The notes under the pieces were generated by a model. The model saw only the letters and a program-made list of their open reading frames with translations. It was not told where the DNA came from and did no database searches. The position numbers were made by a program, and so were the translations under genes. A stretch of DNA of 64,000 nucleotides from Stictocephala bisonia (taxonomy: Eukaryota > Arthropoda > Insecta > Hemiptera > Membracidae), in the NCBI GenBank assembly GCA_035578905.1, contig JAQJVL010000248.1, positions 976,501 to 1,040,500 on the forward strand. Direction: 5' to 3'. Below, one piece after another: positions 25,056 to 37,983 of this stretch (position 1 is the first letter of the stretch; each line of letters starts with the position of its first letter).

Positions 25056-25920
25056 GAGTGTACAAAACAAGTTCTTGGTGTTTTTTTTACCTCTCCAAAG
25101 CATTGATACAGTATAACAAGTATTAATCATTTATTCCATTGAGTGCATCATGAGAACTGTTCCACTATTTAGAAAACCCTGGAGTTAGAGGTTTACCACT
25201 AACTTAGCTCACTTCGTATCTTAAAGATCGGCACCAGTGTGTAGAGATCTCAAATCATTTAACTTCAAATAAAAATATAATGGCTCATGGAGTCACTCAG
25301 GATTCATCACATCACTTCTCTTTTTAATCTATGTGTGCAGATTGAACACAGTGATCCAGAATGGAGAACTGATTCAATAGGCTGATGATTCGACTCTCTG
25401 TATTAAAGGGAAAAGAAATAGAAATAACCGCTTATACAGAGCTGAGTTCCTGCATTCAAAATTTCAGTGAATTGAATCTAAAATCATATTAAACCACATC
25501 CAACATAATCAGTTTTTGTCTCTGTCAGCAGGAGCTCCAATATCAGCCTTATGTCTTCATGGATAACACTATTAGAGGTGGTAAATTCCACAACATTCCT
25601 TGGAATGTTCCTTGATATAAGACTTGGGACGAACATATTAATCACGTTTTGTGCTAAAGTTGCATCAGCTTATATGCGTTGCGCAATCTTGCAAAGCTAT
25701 GTGCGTCGAATGTCTTACTCATGGCTTCTATGGCATGGTGTATTAACATCTGGAATAAGGAATGAGACTTTGGGGAGGTTGTGCAAAGGCAAAATGGAAA
25801 GATTCATTATACTTCAAAAAAGGCTGTCAGATTTGACACCTGATTCGTTAGTTGAACCACAGAAAGTCGTGCGGAAATTCTGTTAGGGAGTAAAAATTGC
25901 TGAATTTACCTTGCCTTTAT
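25056..25920 (+). pseudogene. LINE reverse transcriptase, catalytic and C-terminal half
   Basis: After the Harbinger element the host LINE resumes with FF..SKA (catalytic motif 3, degraded), SYLKDRHQCVEISNHLTSNK, MAHGVTQDSS (the GVPQGS motif mutated), and ADDSTLCIKG at about 25,380-25,408 (the YADD-type catalytic box, preceded by a stop). It continues with VVNSTTFLGMFLDIRLG (25,576 onward), FCAKVASAYMRCAILQ and KMERFIILQKR, the thumb and C-terminal region. Several frame changes and stops show it is inactive. Confidence 0.8.
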
Positions 25921-26543
25921 ATTTATGAGGTGATACTATACTGCAGATCACGTTCTTCCTTGGTTCGTGGCAGAAACGTTAACCAATACTACAGTAGAGG
26001 CAGGGAAAACTTCCGAACACAACAACGCCATCAGACCACATCAGGTTGGTGTCAGAATAATCAAAAGGCACCCTGAAGGATTTTCAATTAAGAACCAAAC
26101 CCAATTCTAAACTTGGTGTCTAAAGCTTTCTTTTGGTGTGGATGAGTTCATGATGAGGCACTGGAAAGATTAAATAGTAGGACAGGAAGGCAGTGTGATC
26201 GTTGCTGTGTGAATGTTGAAAATATGATTATGTATTTGAATGTTGTGTGATGACCATTTGTTGTTTAGTTTTAGAATTTTAATACATTTTTATATCATTT
26301 ATTTATATTATGTTGACGATTGTATAGCGTTTTAAAATTGTTTACAATGCCATAAAAAGATAAACCGTTTGTCAGCAGTGTTGGCCATCTGTGAACTGGA
26401 CTGTGGACTGCAAACGATTGACACGCTGTAAGGCGGCCAGTCCACAAACTACTAGAATGAGCATTCTGTATATAGTTAGTTTATCTTTGCTGTCCGTTAC
26501 AACTTTTCTAGAGTACCAGACAACAGTAGGCCACTGTACTGGT

Positions 26544-26790
26544 GTGATCATGGATAGAGGAACAAGCAGACAGTCCAAGGCAATGCCTTTCCTGTAGACG
26601 CGTACCTGTGCTGCTATCTAACGGTGAGTGGTCTCAAATAAGCACTCGGACGACTGTTTGGCGTACCACTAGCTCAGATATTAGTCACTTCAGCCTGTGT
26701 GCTGGAGAGACATGAACTAATTGTGCCCAACAGGAAATTTGGCTTCACGGGACCAATAAAAGTGGACAGTTTTGTGATTTCTATAGTAGT
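26544..26790 (+). repeat. Dispersed repeat C, copy 2
   Basis: Carries the same ordered blocks as 8,737 and 54,072: AGACAGTCCAAGGCAATGCC, CTGTAGACGCGTACC, AAGCACTCGGACGACTGTTT, GGCGTACCACTAGCTCA. The 3' part (AGGAAATTTGGCTTCACGGG) is also shared with copy 3. It lies about 180 bp after the end of the LINE. Confidence 0.75.
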
Positions 26791-27699
26791 TTATTAGCTA
26801 GTCTCATCTGCTGTTGAGGATATATGTGATACATTTTATTTTCACCTCAAATGACTCACCACTACATTAAAATTTGTATAATATTTGCTGGAGATCGTCT
26901 CGAAGCTCCAGATCTATATCTAGAAACCTCGAAACATTGTTAAAATTTACCTGCAACATTTTTGGTCCTGCAATAATAAGGTAGTTTATAGTTTTCTATA
27001 ATCTACGAATATTTTATTTTATCTAAAATTGTATTATTAAAAAATTCAAATGTTTACTATTTAACTTTTCGTAATTACAAAAAAAGATACTTGTATTTAT
27101 TTAAACTAATTGACATTACAATTAGCTAACATTTTTGTCTATAAATACCTAACCATACGGTCTATAAAGGTTATTGTATTACCTTCATTCCAAATGAATT
27201 ATTATCTTTACTACATTCCAAATGAAAGGCTAACAACTCCTTTACCAAAAGCTGAGCTGTGTTTTATATATGAGCCCTTAGTCATGTTTAAAGGCCAGTG
27301 CAAGACTGATGACGCTCGTTACCAGGCTGGATCCTCATTTGTCCTACATAAACTAAAACAAACGCTCACTCACGGAGCGTCTCCTTGTCTCTCGTTCATT
27401 CTGATAGCTTAATAATGTACAATAATATTCAACCTGACATACATTTGTCTTTTGTTTATTTGTTGCTAAACAACGAAGCAGTCATTCTCTAATTGCTTAA
27501 TTATTTGTCAACCTGCCATATGATAGAGCATACAAGTATTTAGTACTTTATATCCTTATTTGAGAACATCATGACAATTTATCACTTGTCAGCATATTGG
27601 GCTATATACTTAACAGCATATTAACTAAGAAGTCGAATCCTTTCATATTAAACAACATTACAGCCCATTATATTTGTCATATTACACGATCTTTGTTAT
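26791..27699. other. AT-rich spacer, no supported gene
   Basis: A 100-residue frame at 27,110-27,412 has no recognised domain. Nothing else was seen. Confidence 0.45.
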
Positions 27700-28556
27700 A
27701 TTAAATAACACACCAGTCTGTTATTTGATTTTTGTCATACTACAAACACATCTGTCCATTATTTGATTTTTGTCATGTTTATCAGCTCGATAGTCAATAT
27801 TTGATTTTTGTAATATTTATCAGCTCGATAGTCCCTATTTAATTGTTGTCATATTTATCAGCTCGATAGTCCCTATTTAATTGTTGTAATTGTTGTCATA
27901 TTTATCAGCTCGATAGTCCCTATTTAATTGTTGTCATATTTATCAGCTCGATAGTCCCTATTTGATTTTTGTAATATTTATGAGCTGGAACGTCCGTTAT
28001 TTAATTGTTGTCATATTTATCAGCTCGATAGTCCCTATTTAATTGTTGTCATATTTATCAGCTCGATAGTCCCTATTTAATTGTTGTCATATTTATCAGC
28101 TCGATAGTCCCGCTTTGATTTTTGTAATATTTATCAGCTGGAACGTCAGTTATTTAACTGTTGTCATATTTATCAGCTCGATAGTCCCTATTTAATTGTT
28201 GTCATATTTATCAGCTCGATAGTCCCTATTTAATTGTTGTCATATTTATCAGCTCGATAGTCAATATTTCATTTTTGTAATATTTATCAGCTCGAACGTC
28301 CGTTATTTAATTGTTGTCATATTTTTCAGCTCGATAGTCAATATTTCATTTTTGTAATATTTATCAGCTCGAACGTCCGTTATTTAATTGTTGTCATATT
28401 TATCAGCTCGATAGTCCATATTTAATTTTTGACATATTTATCAGCTCAAACGTCCGTTATTTGATCTTTGTCAAATTTATCAGCTCGAACGTCCGTTATT
28501 TGATTTTTGTCATATTTATCAGCTCGATGGTCCATATTTGATTTTCGTCACATAAA
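27700..28556. repeat. 39-bp tandem array (~22 copies)
   Basis: The unit combines TTTATCAGCTCGATAGTCCC with TATTTAATTGTTGTCATAT. Variants AACGTCCGTTATTTG and ATAGTCAATATTTC alternate in blocks. It is non-coding. Confidence 0.95.
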
Positions 28557-29619
28557 CAACACGGCATATTGATAGAAGTATAGTCGGTCGATAGTGTTAG
28601 TAATATGGCTGACACTGTCGTTGGTGAAGTTATTAAATTATATTCTATAATTATTAAGGAATAACACTAAAAAAAGGTAATAAATTGAATCCAAAGAAGA
28701 AATGCTTCTAAAAGATCCAAAAGATCTTCCAACAAGATACTTCTAAAAGACTGACTCGGAAACTTGCCAGAGTTGACCCAAAAAGGTTTTTTTATCTTTT
28801 ACGTATGGTAGAGGAAATGATCAACACAATACTTCATAAATTAAAGTATTTAAATTATATTGATGTACAATTAATGTGATTGAGGACATTTTCGGACAAA
28901 GGGAATCCATCCATGTTGTTGGTTTTGAGAAATTTAGATATAAAAATTAGCTTTTCTATTTTTCAGTAACGCTTATGAATTCGTTTTTGGATTTTTTTCT
29001 GATTTTATAAATTTTTAATAAAAAATATCGCCATATATTTTATTTTATTCAGCTTATCAGTATACTTAAATGCTTACATGAGAGGGATACGCGCCCTACT
29101 TTCTGGAAATTAAAATTTGGGTGTAAATTGTACTACATTTCTTCTGTTGAAGTTGAATTAATTAGGATACTGTTTCTTCAGAATATATTATTGTATTTAA
29201 AAAGTAGAATACAGTATACTGTATATATTACTATAAAAATTAACTAAAAAATCACTATAAGAATTTTTCAGTAATATGCTTGAAATAGATTTAAAAAGTA
29301 CCTGTAATAAGAGTATTTTTCCATCTGGTTATATAAAAAAGCTACTTATTCATCTATTCGTTTATTGGGTTGTATTTAAAAAGTAAATTGGTTTTGTAAG
29401 TTTTAATGACAGTTTCTAAAGGTAGTTTACTTTATTCACTAAGCTCAATTTATAATTACAGTACTAACATATTACATCCTTAACGTACACACGGACTCTA
29501 AAAAATTACAAAAACTAGTTGAGGTATTTTTGTGACATTTCACCTATTTCATTTATTGTAATTTAATAAGAAACTTACTATACTTGTTTTCTTTATGGTA
29601 CCGAACTGAAACCCATTGG
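28557..29619. other. AT-rich spacer, possible 5' remains of Harbinger C
   Basis: No clear coding sequence. By position it could hold the decayed N-terminal part of the Harbinger gene that follows, but no motif was found to support this. Confidence 0.4.
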
Positions 29620-31169
29620 CAAACAATTACATGAGGCTTTGAAAAGATGTGGAATTTTCCAACTTTGTTGGAGGAATTGACGGAAATGTATCATGATTCA
29701 TTGGCCCGTAAATTCCGGTTCCCAATACTTTTATTTATTTATTCATTACTTTAAACTGAGTACAAAATGTAGGCCTCACCAAGTTACGCAAAACTTGTCG
29801 GTGAGGTCCTATAGTAAATAAGAAAGAAAAAACGTAGTACAAAAGAATACATGCATATATATATACTTATATATATTTTATAATGTTATTTATTAGTAAT
29901 TATTGGCAGTTTAGGGCAGGCACCTATTTTAACAAAATAAAAATGCAGCTTATAATATGACAAAACTATGCATTAGAAGTATGAATAAATAACTGCAGAA
30001 AGTGTGTAGATAATTTTATTCTCTTTGCCAAAACATTCCTGCTCTCTACTCTATGCCCAATTCCCTCAACAACACTTGGATCGACAGTGGGTGAATTATA
30101 ATGTTGTACTGTAAACAAATACAAGGTCAAATAACCTTAGCGTGTTTTCTTACTGTACATCTAATGTTACGAAATTTAGTTTATAAAAGTGTCTCTTTGT
30201 ATTTTGTAATTTAAATAATAATTGTTATGAAACATAAGTTTATTTATATACGTTTTTATTTTTTATTTGTTTACATAATAGTAACATTTTCATTTTATTT
30301 TACGTCTGGCTGGTAGTGGCCCGTTCCCCTCCCACAGGCATGTGCCCATGAGGGGAACTATTTCCACCGTTTATATGATCTTTATATTGTTATTATTGTT
30401 TTCTGTGAATAAAAATGCTTATCTATCTATCTAATTTAACTATTGAAAATACTATTTGAATTCTAAAACGAATAATTATGTTTAATTTGTAAAATGAATT
30501 GAACAGTGCAGTGTATTTGATGTGTTAATGCCATATTTATTACTTGGTAGATTGCTCGTTTCTTAATACTTAAATAACAAAGGAACATTTAGCATTGTAA
30601 TTCTGGTACTGGTAGACCACACGTATAATTTTACATTTATTGACATAAGTAGTTATGGGAGCACTTCAGATGGTGGAATATTCGCAAGTCCTCTCTACAA
30701 AAAAATGTCCCAATGTATATGTTGTATTAGGTGATGAGGTTCCACTCCACCTTATTTAATGAAGCCATATCCTCAACGTAACCAATTAACTCGTGCACAA
30801 AAGTGAACAATTATAGGCATTGTCGAGCATGGCGCGTAGTAGAGAATGCTTTTGGCATTTTGACATCCCGTTTTCCCGTATTCAAATATCCAATATTTCT
30901 TTCTCCTCTCACAGTAATTACAGCTGCACGTGCTCTGCATAGTTTAATTTAAAAAATGGGAAAAAGTGTTACAATAACAGTTGATATTGAAGGCCAGGAA
31001 GCAGGTCGTGTAATTCCTGGGTCTTTGGCGGCAGGATCGTAGACCAGAGGGCCTTTATGTTTTAACAGCAGGTTTGCAACGGAACTATTTACCATAGGCT
31101 CGACAACGGAAAGAAAACTTTGCCAACTACTTTATGAATTGGCAGAACGTAATAGTTGAACAAATCTAA
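29620..31169 (+). pseudogene. Harbinger transposase (third copy), split by an insertion
   Basis: 29,645-29,745 encodes a WNFP block and then NFVGGIDGN, the first catalytic aspartate motif of DDE_Tnp_4 nucleases. The match then stops. It resumes at about 30,629 with FIDI, SYGSTSDGGIFASSPL (second aspartate), a VVLGDE block (30,729 onward) and VENAFGIL at about 30,838-30,861 (third acidic residue). It ends with ARQRKENFANYFMNWQNV at 31,098-31,150 and a TAA at 31,167-31,169. Frame changes and stops are frequent, so it is inactive. About 0.9 kb of other repeat DNA separates the two halves. Confidence 0.75.
29727..30440. mobile_element. Two LINE/SINE 3' ends inserted in the Harbinger gene
   Basis: The left side starts with a TTTA-repeat tract followed by antisense-looking 3' UTR (GTAGGCCTCACCAAGTTACG with a complementary AACTTGTCGGTGAGGTCC). 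The right side ends with a sense 3' UTR (CGTTCCCCTCCCACAGGC, ATGCCCATGAGGGGAAC type palindrome) and a tail AATAAAAATG then CTTATCTATCTATCTAA at about 30,409-30,434. This arrangement looks like two truncated retroelements in opposite orientation. Borders are approximate. Confidence 0.5.
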
Positions 31170-32432
31170 AAACCATCAATGTTTTGCAGATAAAATACAT
31201 ATTATTATCATATATTCATTTAAATGTTAGTAACATTTAGTATTATTTAATTTCATAGCATATGTATAGAGTAACGATAGTATAATTATTTTTGAATATG
31301 AAAATCAAAACCTTTAATAAGAATCACCAAATTTTATTCTAGCATTACTAGTTATAACACTGTAGATTACTTTTAAAAAATAGTGTAAAGAGATAAGTGA
31401 CGAGAAAAGTGGTTTCTCTGTCACTTACAGGATAAGTGTCAACCAAGATTACAGGACACTTGTCGCGTAATTGAGTCGCAGGTAGATTAAAAAGACCACC
31501 TTTAAAGAAAGTAATAACGGATACTGGATCAATTAATTGTTGGGATAAATTTGGAACTAATAGCATTATTGCTGATCGTAGAACCTGTTTGATCTCTCCC
31601 AAAGTCTCAAATTAGAAAGAACTTGGAACTTTTTTTAGTAAATAAGAATTTTAAAGAGTAAATTTCTGTTTATTTTTTTGATTGTGCCAAACCATTTCCG
31701 TGATTTTGTTAAATTTTATACGTACAATAGTAAAAGTTAAAAATCCTTTTCAATCGTGGAATTCTTCCACGGAAACACATGCTCATATTCCAAACGGTGG
31801 GGTAGGCCTGTCTGAGAACACTTTATTATTTAAAATATTTTACGATCTCAGCTGTTAATTGAGTATATTAACAGAAAGTGTGTTCACAGATAGTGGTTAG
31901 TTCCAATAACGATATGTTAATTTGTACTTATTAAAAGTCATGGATGTCTCACCACACAGAGATCTCCCAAACTCAACCCACTTTACAAACGGGCATGTTT
32001 ATTATTGATATTGCTGGTTTTGTTTACGTTTAAAAATTAAAGCAATTCTCTTCATTATCAAGTATGACGGGGAATTGCTTGCAGTTACAGATGAATTTCT
32101 AACTAAAATGAATCTAACTAGAGTGGTTTTGATAAATTATTTATGGATGTGAATTTCGCATAGTGTTATTCTGCATAGCATTTATTTGTAAACTAAGGAC
32201 AGTGTAAGGTAAAATGTAAAGATATAACTTTTTCATCCTTGAAGGCATCAATCGTAACAAATAACTTATATCATACACGATTCCTTTAGGTCATTCAACA
32301 ACTATACGGAGATAAATCATGACATTCGTAACTCCTTGGGTTATGTTAGTTGAAACAAGGATTCATAGGGGAATGGAACTGTGTTCAATTGAAGGCGATG
32401 GACGTGCCATCAAGTGTGAGGTTCACCGATAC
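31170..32432. other. Spacer, no supported gene
   Basis: An 84-residue antisense frame at 31,348-31,602 lies where a Harbinger partner gene could sit, but it has no recognisable domain. The remainder is AT-rich. Confidence 0.4.
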
Positions 32433-33915
32433 CTATTGAGAGAGATATCAGTAGTAAAGATGGTGATTAAGGTGAGTAGTTCAGATCAGAGCCGTCAGTT
32501 TAGTTGTGGAAATGTGTAAGGATGGATGAGAAAGTGGTAGTGGATGCATTGAGAGAGGTATCAGTAGTAAAGATGGTGATTAAGGTGGGTAGTTCAGCTC
32601 AGAGCCATTAGTTTAGTTGTGGAAATGTGTAAGGATGGATAAGAAAGTGGTAGTGGATGCATTGAGAGAGATATCAGTAGTAAATATGGTGATTAAGGTG
32701 ATTAGTTCAGTTCAGAGCCATTAGTTTAGTTGTAGAAATGTGTAAGGATGGATAAGAAAGTGGTAGTGGATGCATTGAGAGAGGTATCAGTAGTAAATAT
32801 GGCGATTAAGGTGATTAGTTCAGTTCAGAGCTGTCAGTTTAGTTGTAGAAATGTGTAAGGATGGATAAGAAAGTGGTAGTGGATGCATTGAGAGAGATAT
32901 CAGTAGTAAATATGGTGATTAAGGTGATTAGTTCAGTTCAGAGCCGTCAGTTTAGTTGTAGAAATGTGTAAGGATGGATAAGAAAGTGGTAGTGGATGCA
33001 TTGAGAGAGATATCAGTAGTAAATATGGTGATTAAGGTGAGTAGTTCAGTTCAGAGCCGTCAGTTTAGTTGTAGAAATGTGTAAGGAAGGATAAGAAAGT
33101 GGTAGTGGATGCATTGAGAGAGATATCAGTAGTAAATATGGCGATTAAGGTGATTAGTTCAGTTCAGAGCCGTCAGTTTAGTTATAGAAATGTGTAAGGA
33201 TGGATAAGAAAGTGGTAGTGAATGCATTGAGAGAGGTATCAGTAGTAAAGATGGTGATTAAGGTGAGTAGTTCAGCTCAGAGCCATTAGTTTAGTTGTAG
33301 AAATGTGTAAGGATGGATAAGAAAGTGGTAGTGGATGCATTGAGAGAGGTATCAGTAGTAAAGATGGTGATTAAGGTGAGTAGTTCAGTTCAGAGCCGTC
33401 AGTTTAGTTGTGGAAATGTGTAAGGATGGATGAGAAAGTGGTAGTGAATGCATTGAGAGAGATATCAGTAGTAAATATGGTGATTAAGGTGAGTAGTTCA
33501 GCTCAGAGCCATTAGTTTAGTTGTGGAAATGTGTAAGGATGGATAAGAAAGTGGTAGTGGATGCATTGAGAGAGGTATCAGTAGTAAATATGGTGATTAA
33601 GGTGAGTAGTTCAGCTCAGAGCCGTCAGTTTAGTTGTAGAAATGTGTAAGGATGGATGAGAAAGTGGTAGTGGATGCATTGAGAGAGATATCAGTAGTAA
33701 ATATGGTGATTAAGGTGAGTAGTTCAGTTCAGAGCCGTCAGTTTAGTTGTAGAAATGTGTAAGGAAGGATAAGAAAGTGGTAGTGGATGCATTGAGAGAG
33801 ATATCAGTAGTAAATATGGTGATTAAGGTGAGTAGTTCAGCTCAGAGCCATTAGTTTAGTTGTGGAAATGTGTAAGGATGGATAAGATGGTAGTGGATGC
33901 ATTGAGAGAGGTAAA
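32433..33915. repeat. 113-bp tandem array (13 copies)
   Basis: The unit contains ATTGAGAGAGATATCAGTAG, AAATATGGTGATTAAGGTGA, GTAGTTCAGTTCAGAGCCGT and CAGTTTAGTTGTAGAAATG, recurring every 113 bp (GATGGAT at 32,521 and 32,634). Copies differ at a few diagnostic positions (AAAGATGG or AAATATGG; CCATTAG or CCGTCAG). The last copy is truncated and diverged. Confidence 0.96.
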
Positions 33916-35194
33916 GATGCAGTAGTAAAGATGGTGATAAATGTGAGGGGTTGAGTTCAGATCCGTTAGATTAGTTGTGGCCATGTGTTGAGGAGAAGAT
34001 CCATCAGAATTTATATCCATCTTTGATGATCCAAAGAAGTATTTCGTAATACGTAACAAACAGTGTTTTTGACTTGTGCTGTAAAAGTTGAGCAAAAGTA
34101 GTCCACGTTATGCATTCATGAGTTAACACTTCTCTTGCAATTAGTAAACACCTGAACTTTTTTCAATATACCCAGTAGGGATCGTGTCCATATAGGGTTG
34201 AGTACCCAGTTGGAATTTTGAATAATCTTTTCCGTAAAAACTAGATGCGTCTGGTTATTGCCAACGACCTGTGTAGGTTGGGTTGATGGGCTGCAATTGG
34301 ATTCTGATAGTAGGTTGTAGGCATATTAGGGAAGAGAGAGAAAGAGTCAGAATGTTTTTTAAGGGTGAAAGAAGAAAAGTATAAGATTACAAGATGATAA
34401 TAGTACACATTTTCTAATAAATTATTCAAACCACAATGCAGGAGACTTATTTTGTACACGTGAGTTAGATTAATTTTCTTTTTGTGTTGTTAAAGTTATT
34501 CTTGCAAAGGATTCCCTAACAAAAGAGTACTCGACAGTATTATTGATGTAATAATCTACATGTATAAGAACGGAAATCGATTTTGAGAAACCAAGTTTAT
34601 TCCTCTCTGACTTAAGAAAACCCGAATGAATTTATGTTCACAAAGCACTGCTAAGAGAGGTTCTTTGGGCCTCCCTTCTAGCTGGCCAATAAAGACCTGT
34701 TTGCCGAAAACTATCACCATAGTAACAAAGTATAGCATATTTTGCAACAATAGTACTGTATTTGTTATCATATTGTTATGGGGCGTAACTTTAGGAAAAA
34801 AATGAATTAGAGGTAAGTAGTAAGAGACCATATTGAAATTGTTGCATTATCTAGAGTGTGAACTAGTAGTAGGCTATAACAGACAGAATGTAATAAGTTA
34901 TCCATGCTAATTGAAATAAAATGTGAGTAAAATGTACCTGCATCGTCATTTCTTTGATCAGTTTTATATAATCCAGCGCATTCAACCAGTTGTTCAGATA
35001 ACGTAGAAAGTGTTGATCCATAAATCAATTTGGTAATAATTTTTAAATTGATGTATAATATGAATCAGTTAATGATTATGTATAACATACATTATTGCAT
35101 TTAGGGAGTTTTGGCTTTGTGAAAATTGTTAAATGGCAATGTTTAATGCAGAGCTTTTCTGTAGTATACTACTTTTCATTCTCATCTTACGATC
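33916..35194. other. Spacer, no supported gene
   Basis: Several antisense frames of 72-91 residues have no recognisable domain and ordinary AT-rich composition. Confidence 0.45.
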
Positions 35195-35432
35195 AATACG
35201 TTCCGTCCACCAATTTCGTTCACTACCATTCGTTCAGTACCGTTCGTTCGTACCTTTCGTTCACCACGTTTCGTTCACCACTTTCGTTCACCACGTTTCG
35301 TTCACCACTTTCGTTCAGTACCTTTTGTTCACCACTTTCGTTCAGTACCTTTCGTTCTCCACGTTTCGTTCACCACTTTCGTTTAGTACCATTCGTTCAC
35401 CACGTTTCGTTCACCAAATTCGTTCACTACCT
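35195..35432. repeat. 13-14-bp tandem array (TTTCGTTCACCAC)
   Basis: Short units TTTCGTTCACCAC, GTTTCGTTCACCAC and TTTCGTTCAGTACC are repeated. The resulting serine/phenylalanine-rich frames on the plus strand are artefacts. Confidence 0.92.
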
Positions 35433-35440
35433 TTTTTGAC

Positions 35441-36345
35441 ACGTCCCCGAATGTTTCAACCATCCAGCTTACGAACACAATTCGTAGTAGCACATCCACC
35501 CTCTGAACAAACACGTCCCCAATTATTTCAAACATCCAACCTACGAAAACAATTCGTAGTAGCACATCCACACTCTGAACAAACCCATCCCTTAATGTTT
35601 AAACGTCCATCTACCTTACGAACACAATTCATAGAAACCAGTGTCCAAACACGTTCCCTAATGTTTCAACCATCCACTTTACGAACAAATTTCTCAGAAA
35701 AACATCCACACTCTGTACAAACACGTCACTACACGTTTCAAACATCCACCTTATGAATTCAGTTCCTAGTAGCTCATAAATTCTATTAGAATGTCCCGTC
35801 TCCATACAAACACATATCCTCGTGCTTTATCCATCCCTCCTACGGACACTGTTAGAATGTCCCCTCTCCATACAAACACATATCCTCGTGCTTTATCCAT
35901 CCCTCCTACGGACACTAATTCTGTTAGAATGTCCCGTCTCCATACAAACACATATCCTCGTGCTTTATCCATTCCTCCTACGGACACTATTAGAATGTCC
36001 CCTCTCCATACAAACACATATCCTCGTGCTTTATCCATCCCTCCTACGGACACTGTTAGAATGTCCCGTCTCCATACAAACACATATCCTCGTGCTTTAT
36101 CCATCCCTCCTACGGACACTGTTAGAATGTCCCCTCTCCATACAAACACATATCCTCGTGCTTTATCCATCCCTCCTACGGACACTGTTAGAATGTCCCC
36201 TCTCCATACAAACACATATCCTCGTGCTTTATCCATCCCTCCTACGGACACTAATTCTGTTAGAATGTCCCCTCTCCATACAAACACATATCCTCGTGCT
36301 TTATTCATTCCTCCTACGGACGCTAATTCTGTTATAATGTTCACT
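35441..36345. repeat. 66/72-bp tandem array with a diverged 72-bp left part
   Basis: 35,771-36,345 has eight units of 66 bp (ATGTCCCCTCTCCATACAAA, CACATATCCTCGTGCTTTAT, CCATCCCTCCTACGGACACT, GTTAGA), some lengthened by six bases (AATTCT) to 72. The left part (35,441-35,770) has older 72-bp units (ACGTCCCC...CATCCACCTTACGAA) that grade into it. All lengths are multiples of three, so two plus-strand frames and one minus-strand frame stay open over about 550 bp. These are not evidence of a protein. Confidence 0.95.
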
Positions 36346-37219
36346 CTCTAACCTCTATCTCTAACCCAAGCTCACTCTCTGTACAAATACATCTATTCGT
36401 GCTTTACATCTCCGTCATGTAAGACATTGATGGTTCAGTCAGACGAGATTTATAGCCCACTCACCTGCCCAAAACCCACACACACATAAAAAAAATAAAA
36501 TGTAAACATTCATGTAATATTCTATCCAATCAAACATAATTTAAATTGTTATTTACAATTTATGGTTTTGAGGTCTTTCAACATAATTCTGTTATTATCA
36601 GACACTTCATAAAATTTTAAATAATATGTAATAAACATATATATGTTGTTGCTATGGTAAGTTAGTTCAATAGTATTTGTACAGTAAAACATATTTTATT
36701 TCTGCTAAGTATGCAAAAAAATCCAAGTTACCTTTATTGCAAACCCCACATGTAAACCCGAAGTTTCCGTCAGCTGAATTATTGAAAAACTTTACATGAG
36801 ATATTTTTACTCAGCTGCCATCAGTGCAACATATCTGATATTTAGATTTCTGTTTCCTGTCAGAATAAAGCGGCTGTAGGTTGGCACACATGGCGCTGAC
36901 TTATGCGGAACCGTCACTCACAGCCTTACAGGATAAGTACGTCTTCACCTCTGGAGAACTCATGTACATATTCCATACAAAAGTCACTTACATTTAAATA
37001 TTATCTAATATTATATATTTATAATCGCATAATATAAGTTTTTAATGTTTTTAAATGAAAAAAATCACGTATTATTGACATGTCACTTGGTTACTTGCGA
37101 CATTTCCAGCCATTTTAAATTTTTTTGGAGTACAAATATAGAGAAACTTTATTAGTCTAGTACTAAAATATAGTCTACTACTTAGTAGTAGCAGAAGATA
37201 GTTGAACAGTATAAATATA
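36346..37219. other. AT-rich spacer, no gene seen
   Basis: Nothing recognised, apart from a short GC-richer patch at about 36,880-36,950 (ACATGGCGCTGACTTATGCG) that may be related to sequence upstream of dispersed repeat C at 8,570. Confidence 0.45.
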
Positions 37220-37983
37220 TATATAAAGTGTTCAGTAAAACCGTTTCAATAGTTTGGGATGTTAGTGTAGACATAAAAATGAGCAAACAACTTCATATGA
37301 ACGTACGTCCTAAAACTATTAGTTTTCCGTCTATCTGTCTTTATGTATTTTTTACATAACAATTAATAACCTTGAATCAATTGAAGGCACAATTGTGAAA
37401 CTTCATGATTATACTACCCTATAAAGGTTATATTTTATTTTTAAATATAAAGAAATAATCTTCACCCGTTTCAAAATTATAGACGTTTAATTTTTTCTAA
37501 CTGAAATATCTAAAAACTGACTAATTTTACAAACAAAATGCAAGAATAATGTTTTTTCAGTAAATCTTATTATAATATCTACATTGTTTGGTTCAACAAA
37601 AATGGATAAAAAACAGCTGAGCTATGCTGCAAAACGTAAAACAATAGTTTACAGCATTAAACAAAGGCTAGTGCGGTTTTAAATATGTGTTTATCTTGAA
37701 CAGCTGATTTCATGTCAGTCTGCTATTTCATATGAACAGTTGTTTATTTATGCTATTAATATTAGGTTTGGTTTCCATTGTTGGCATTATTCATTAATAA
37801 CAAAAAGAACACTGTCGTGTACACGTGTTTTGTGAGTGTTTCTGTAAAGTTTTTTTACTGTGTTTTTAGTTTTAATTAGTTAGTAATTGTAATTTATTTT
37901 CTTATGACATAGTTCTTTTTTATTATTTTCATAGTTTCCTTTTATTAACAACTAATGAACAGCTTCCATTACGATATCTGGCC

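Larger units (their letters stand above)
20395..26360 (+). mobile_element. Decayed Jockey-like LINE, split by nested insertions
   Basis: Remnants appear in LINE order on the plus strand: coiled-coil ORF1 (20,540-20,930), endonuclease (21,272-21,612), endonuclease-RT linker (about 21,740-22,130), RT first half (22,440-22,814), RT catalytic and C-terminal half (25,056-25,920), and a 3' UTR ending near GTTTACAATGCCATAAAAAG (about 26,360). It is interrupted by an inverted minisatellite pair (22,160-22,425) and by a Harbinger element (22,815-25,052). Many stops and frame changes show it is inactive. The 5' border is approximate. Confidence 0.75.

Noticed and set aside
31348..31602. 84-residue antisense frame as Harbinger partner gene
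   Set aside because: The position would fit, but no MADF, Myb or BESS signature is visible.
35133..36351. Long serine/threonine-rich frames (up to 207 residues)
   Set aside because: They are translations of the 13-bp and 66/72-bp arrays, open in multiple frames and on both strands, with no domain.
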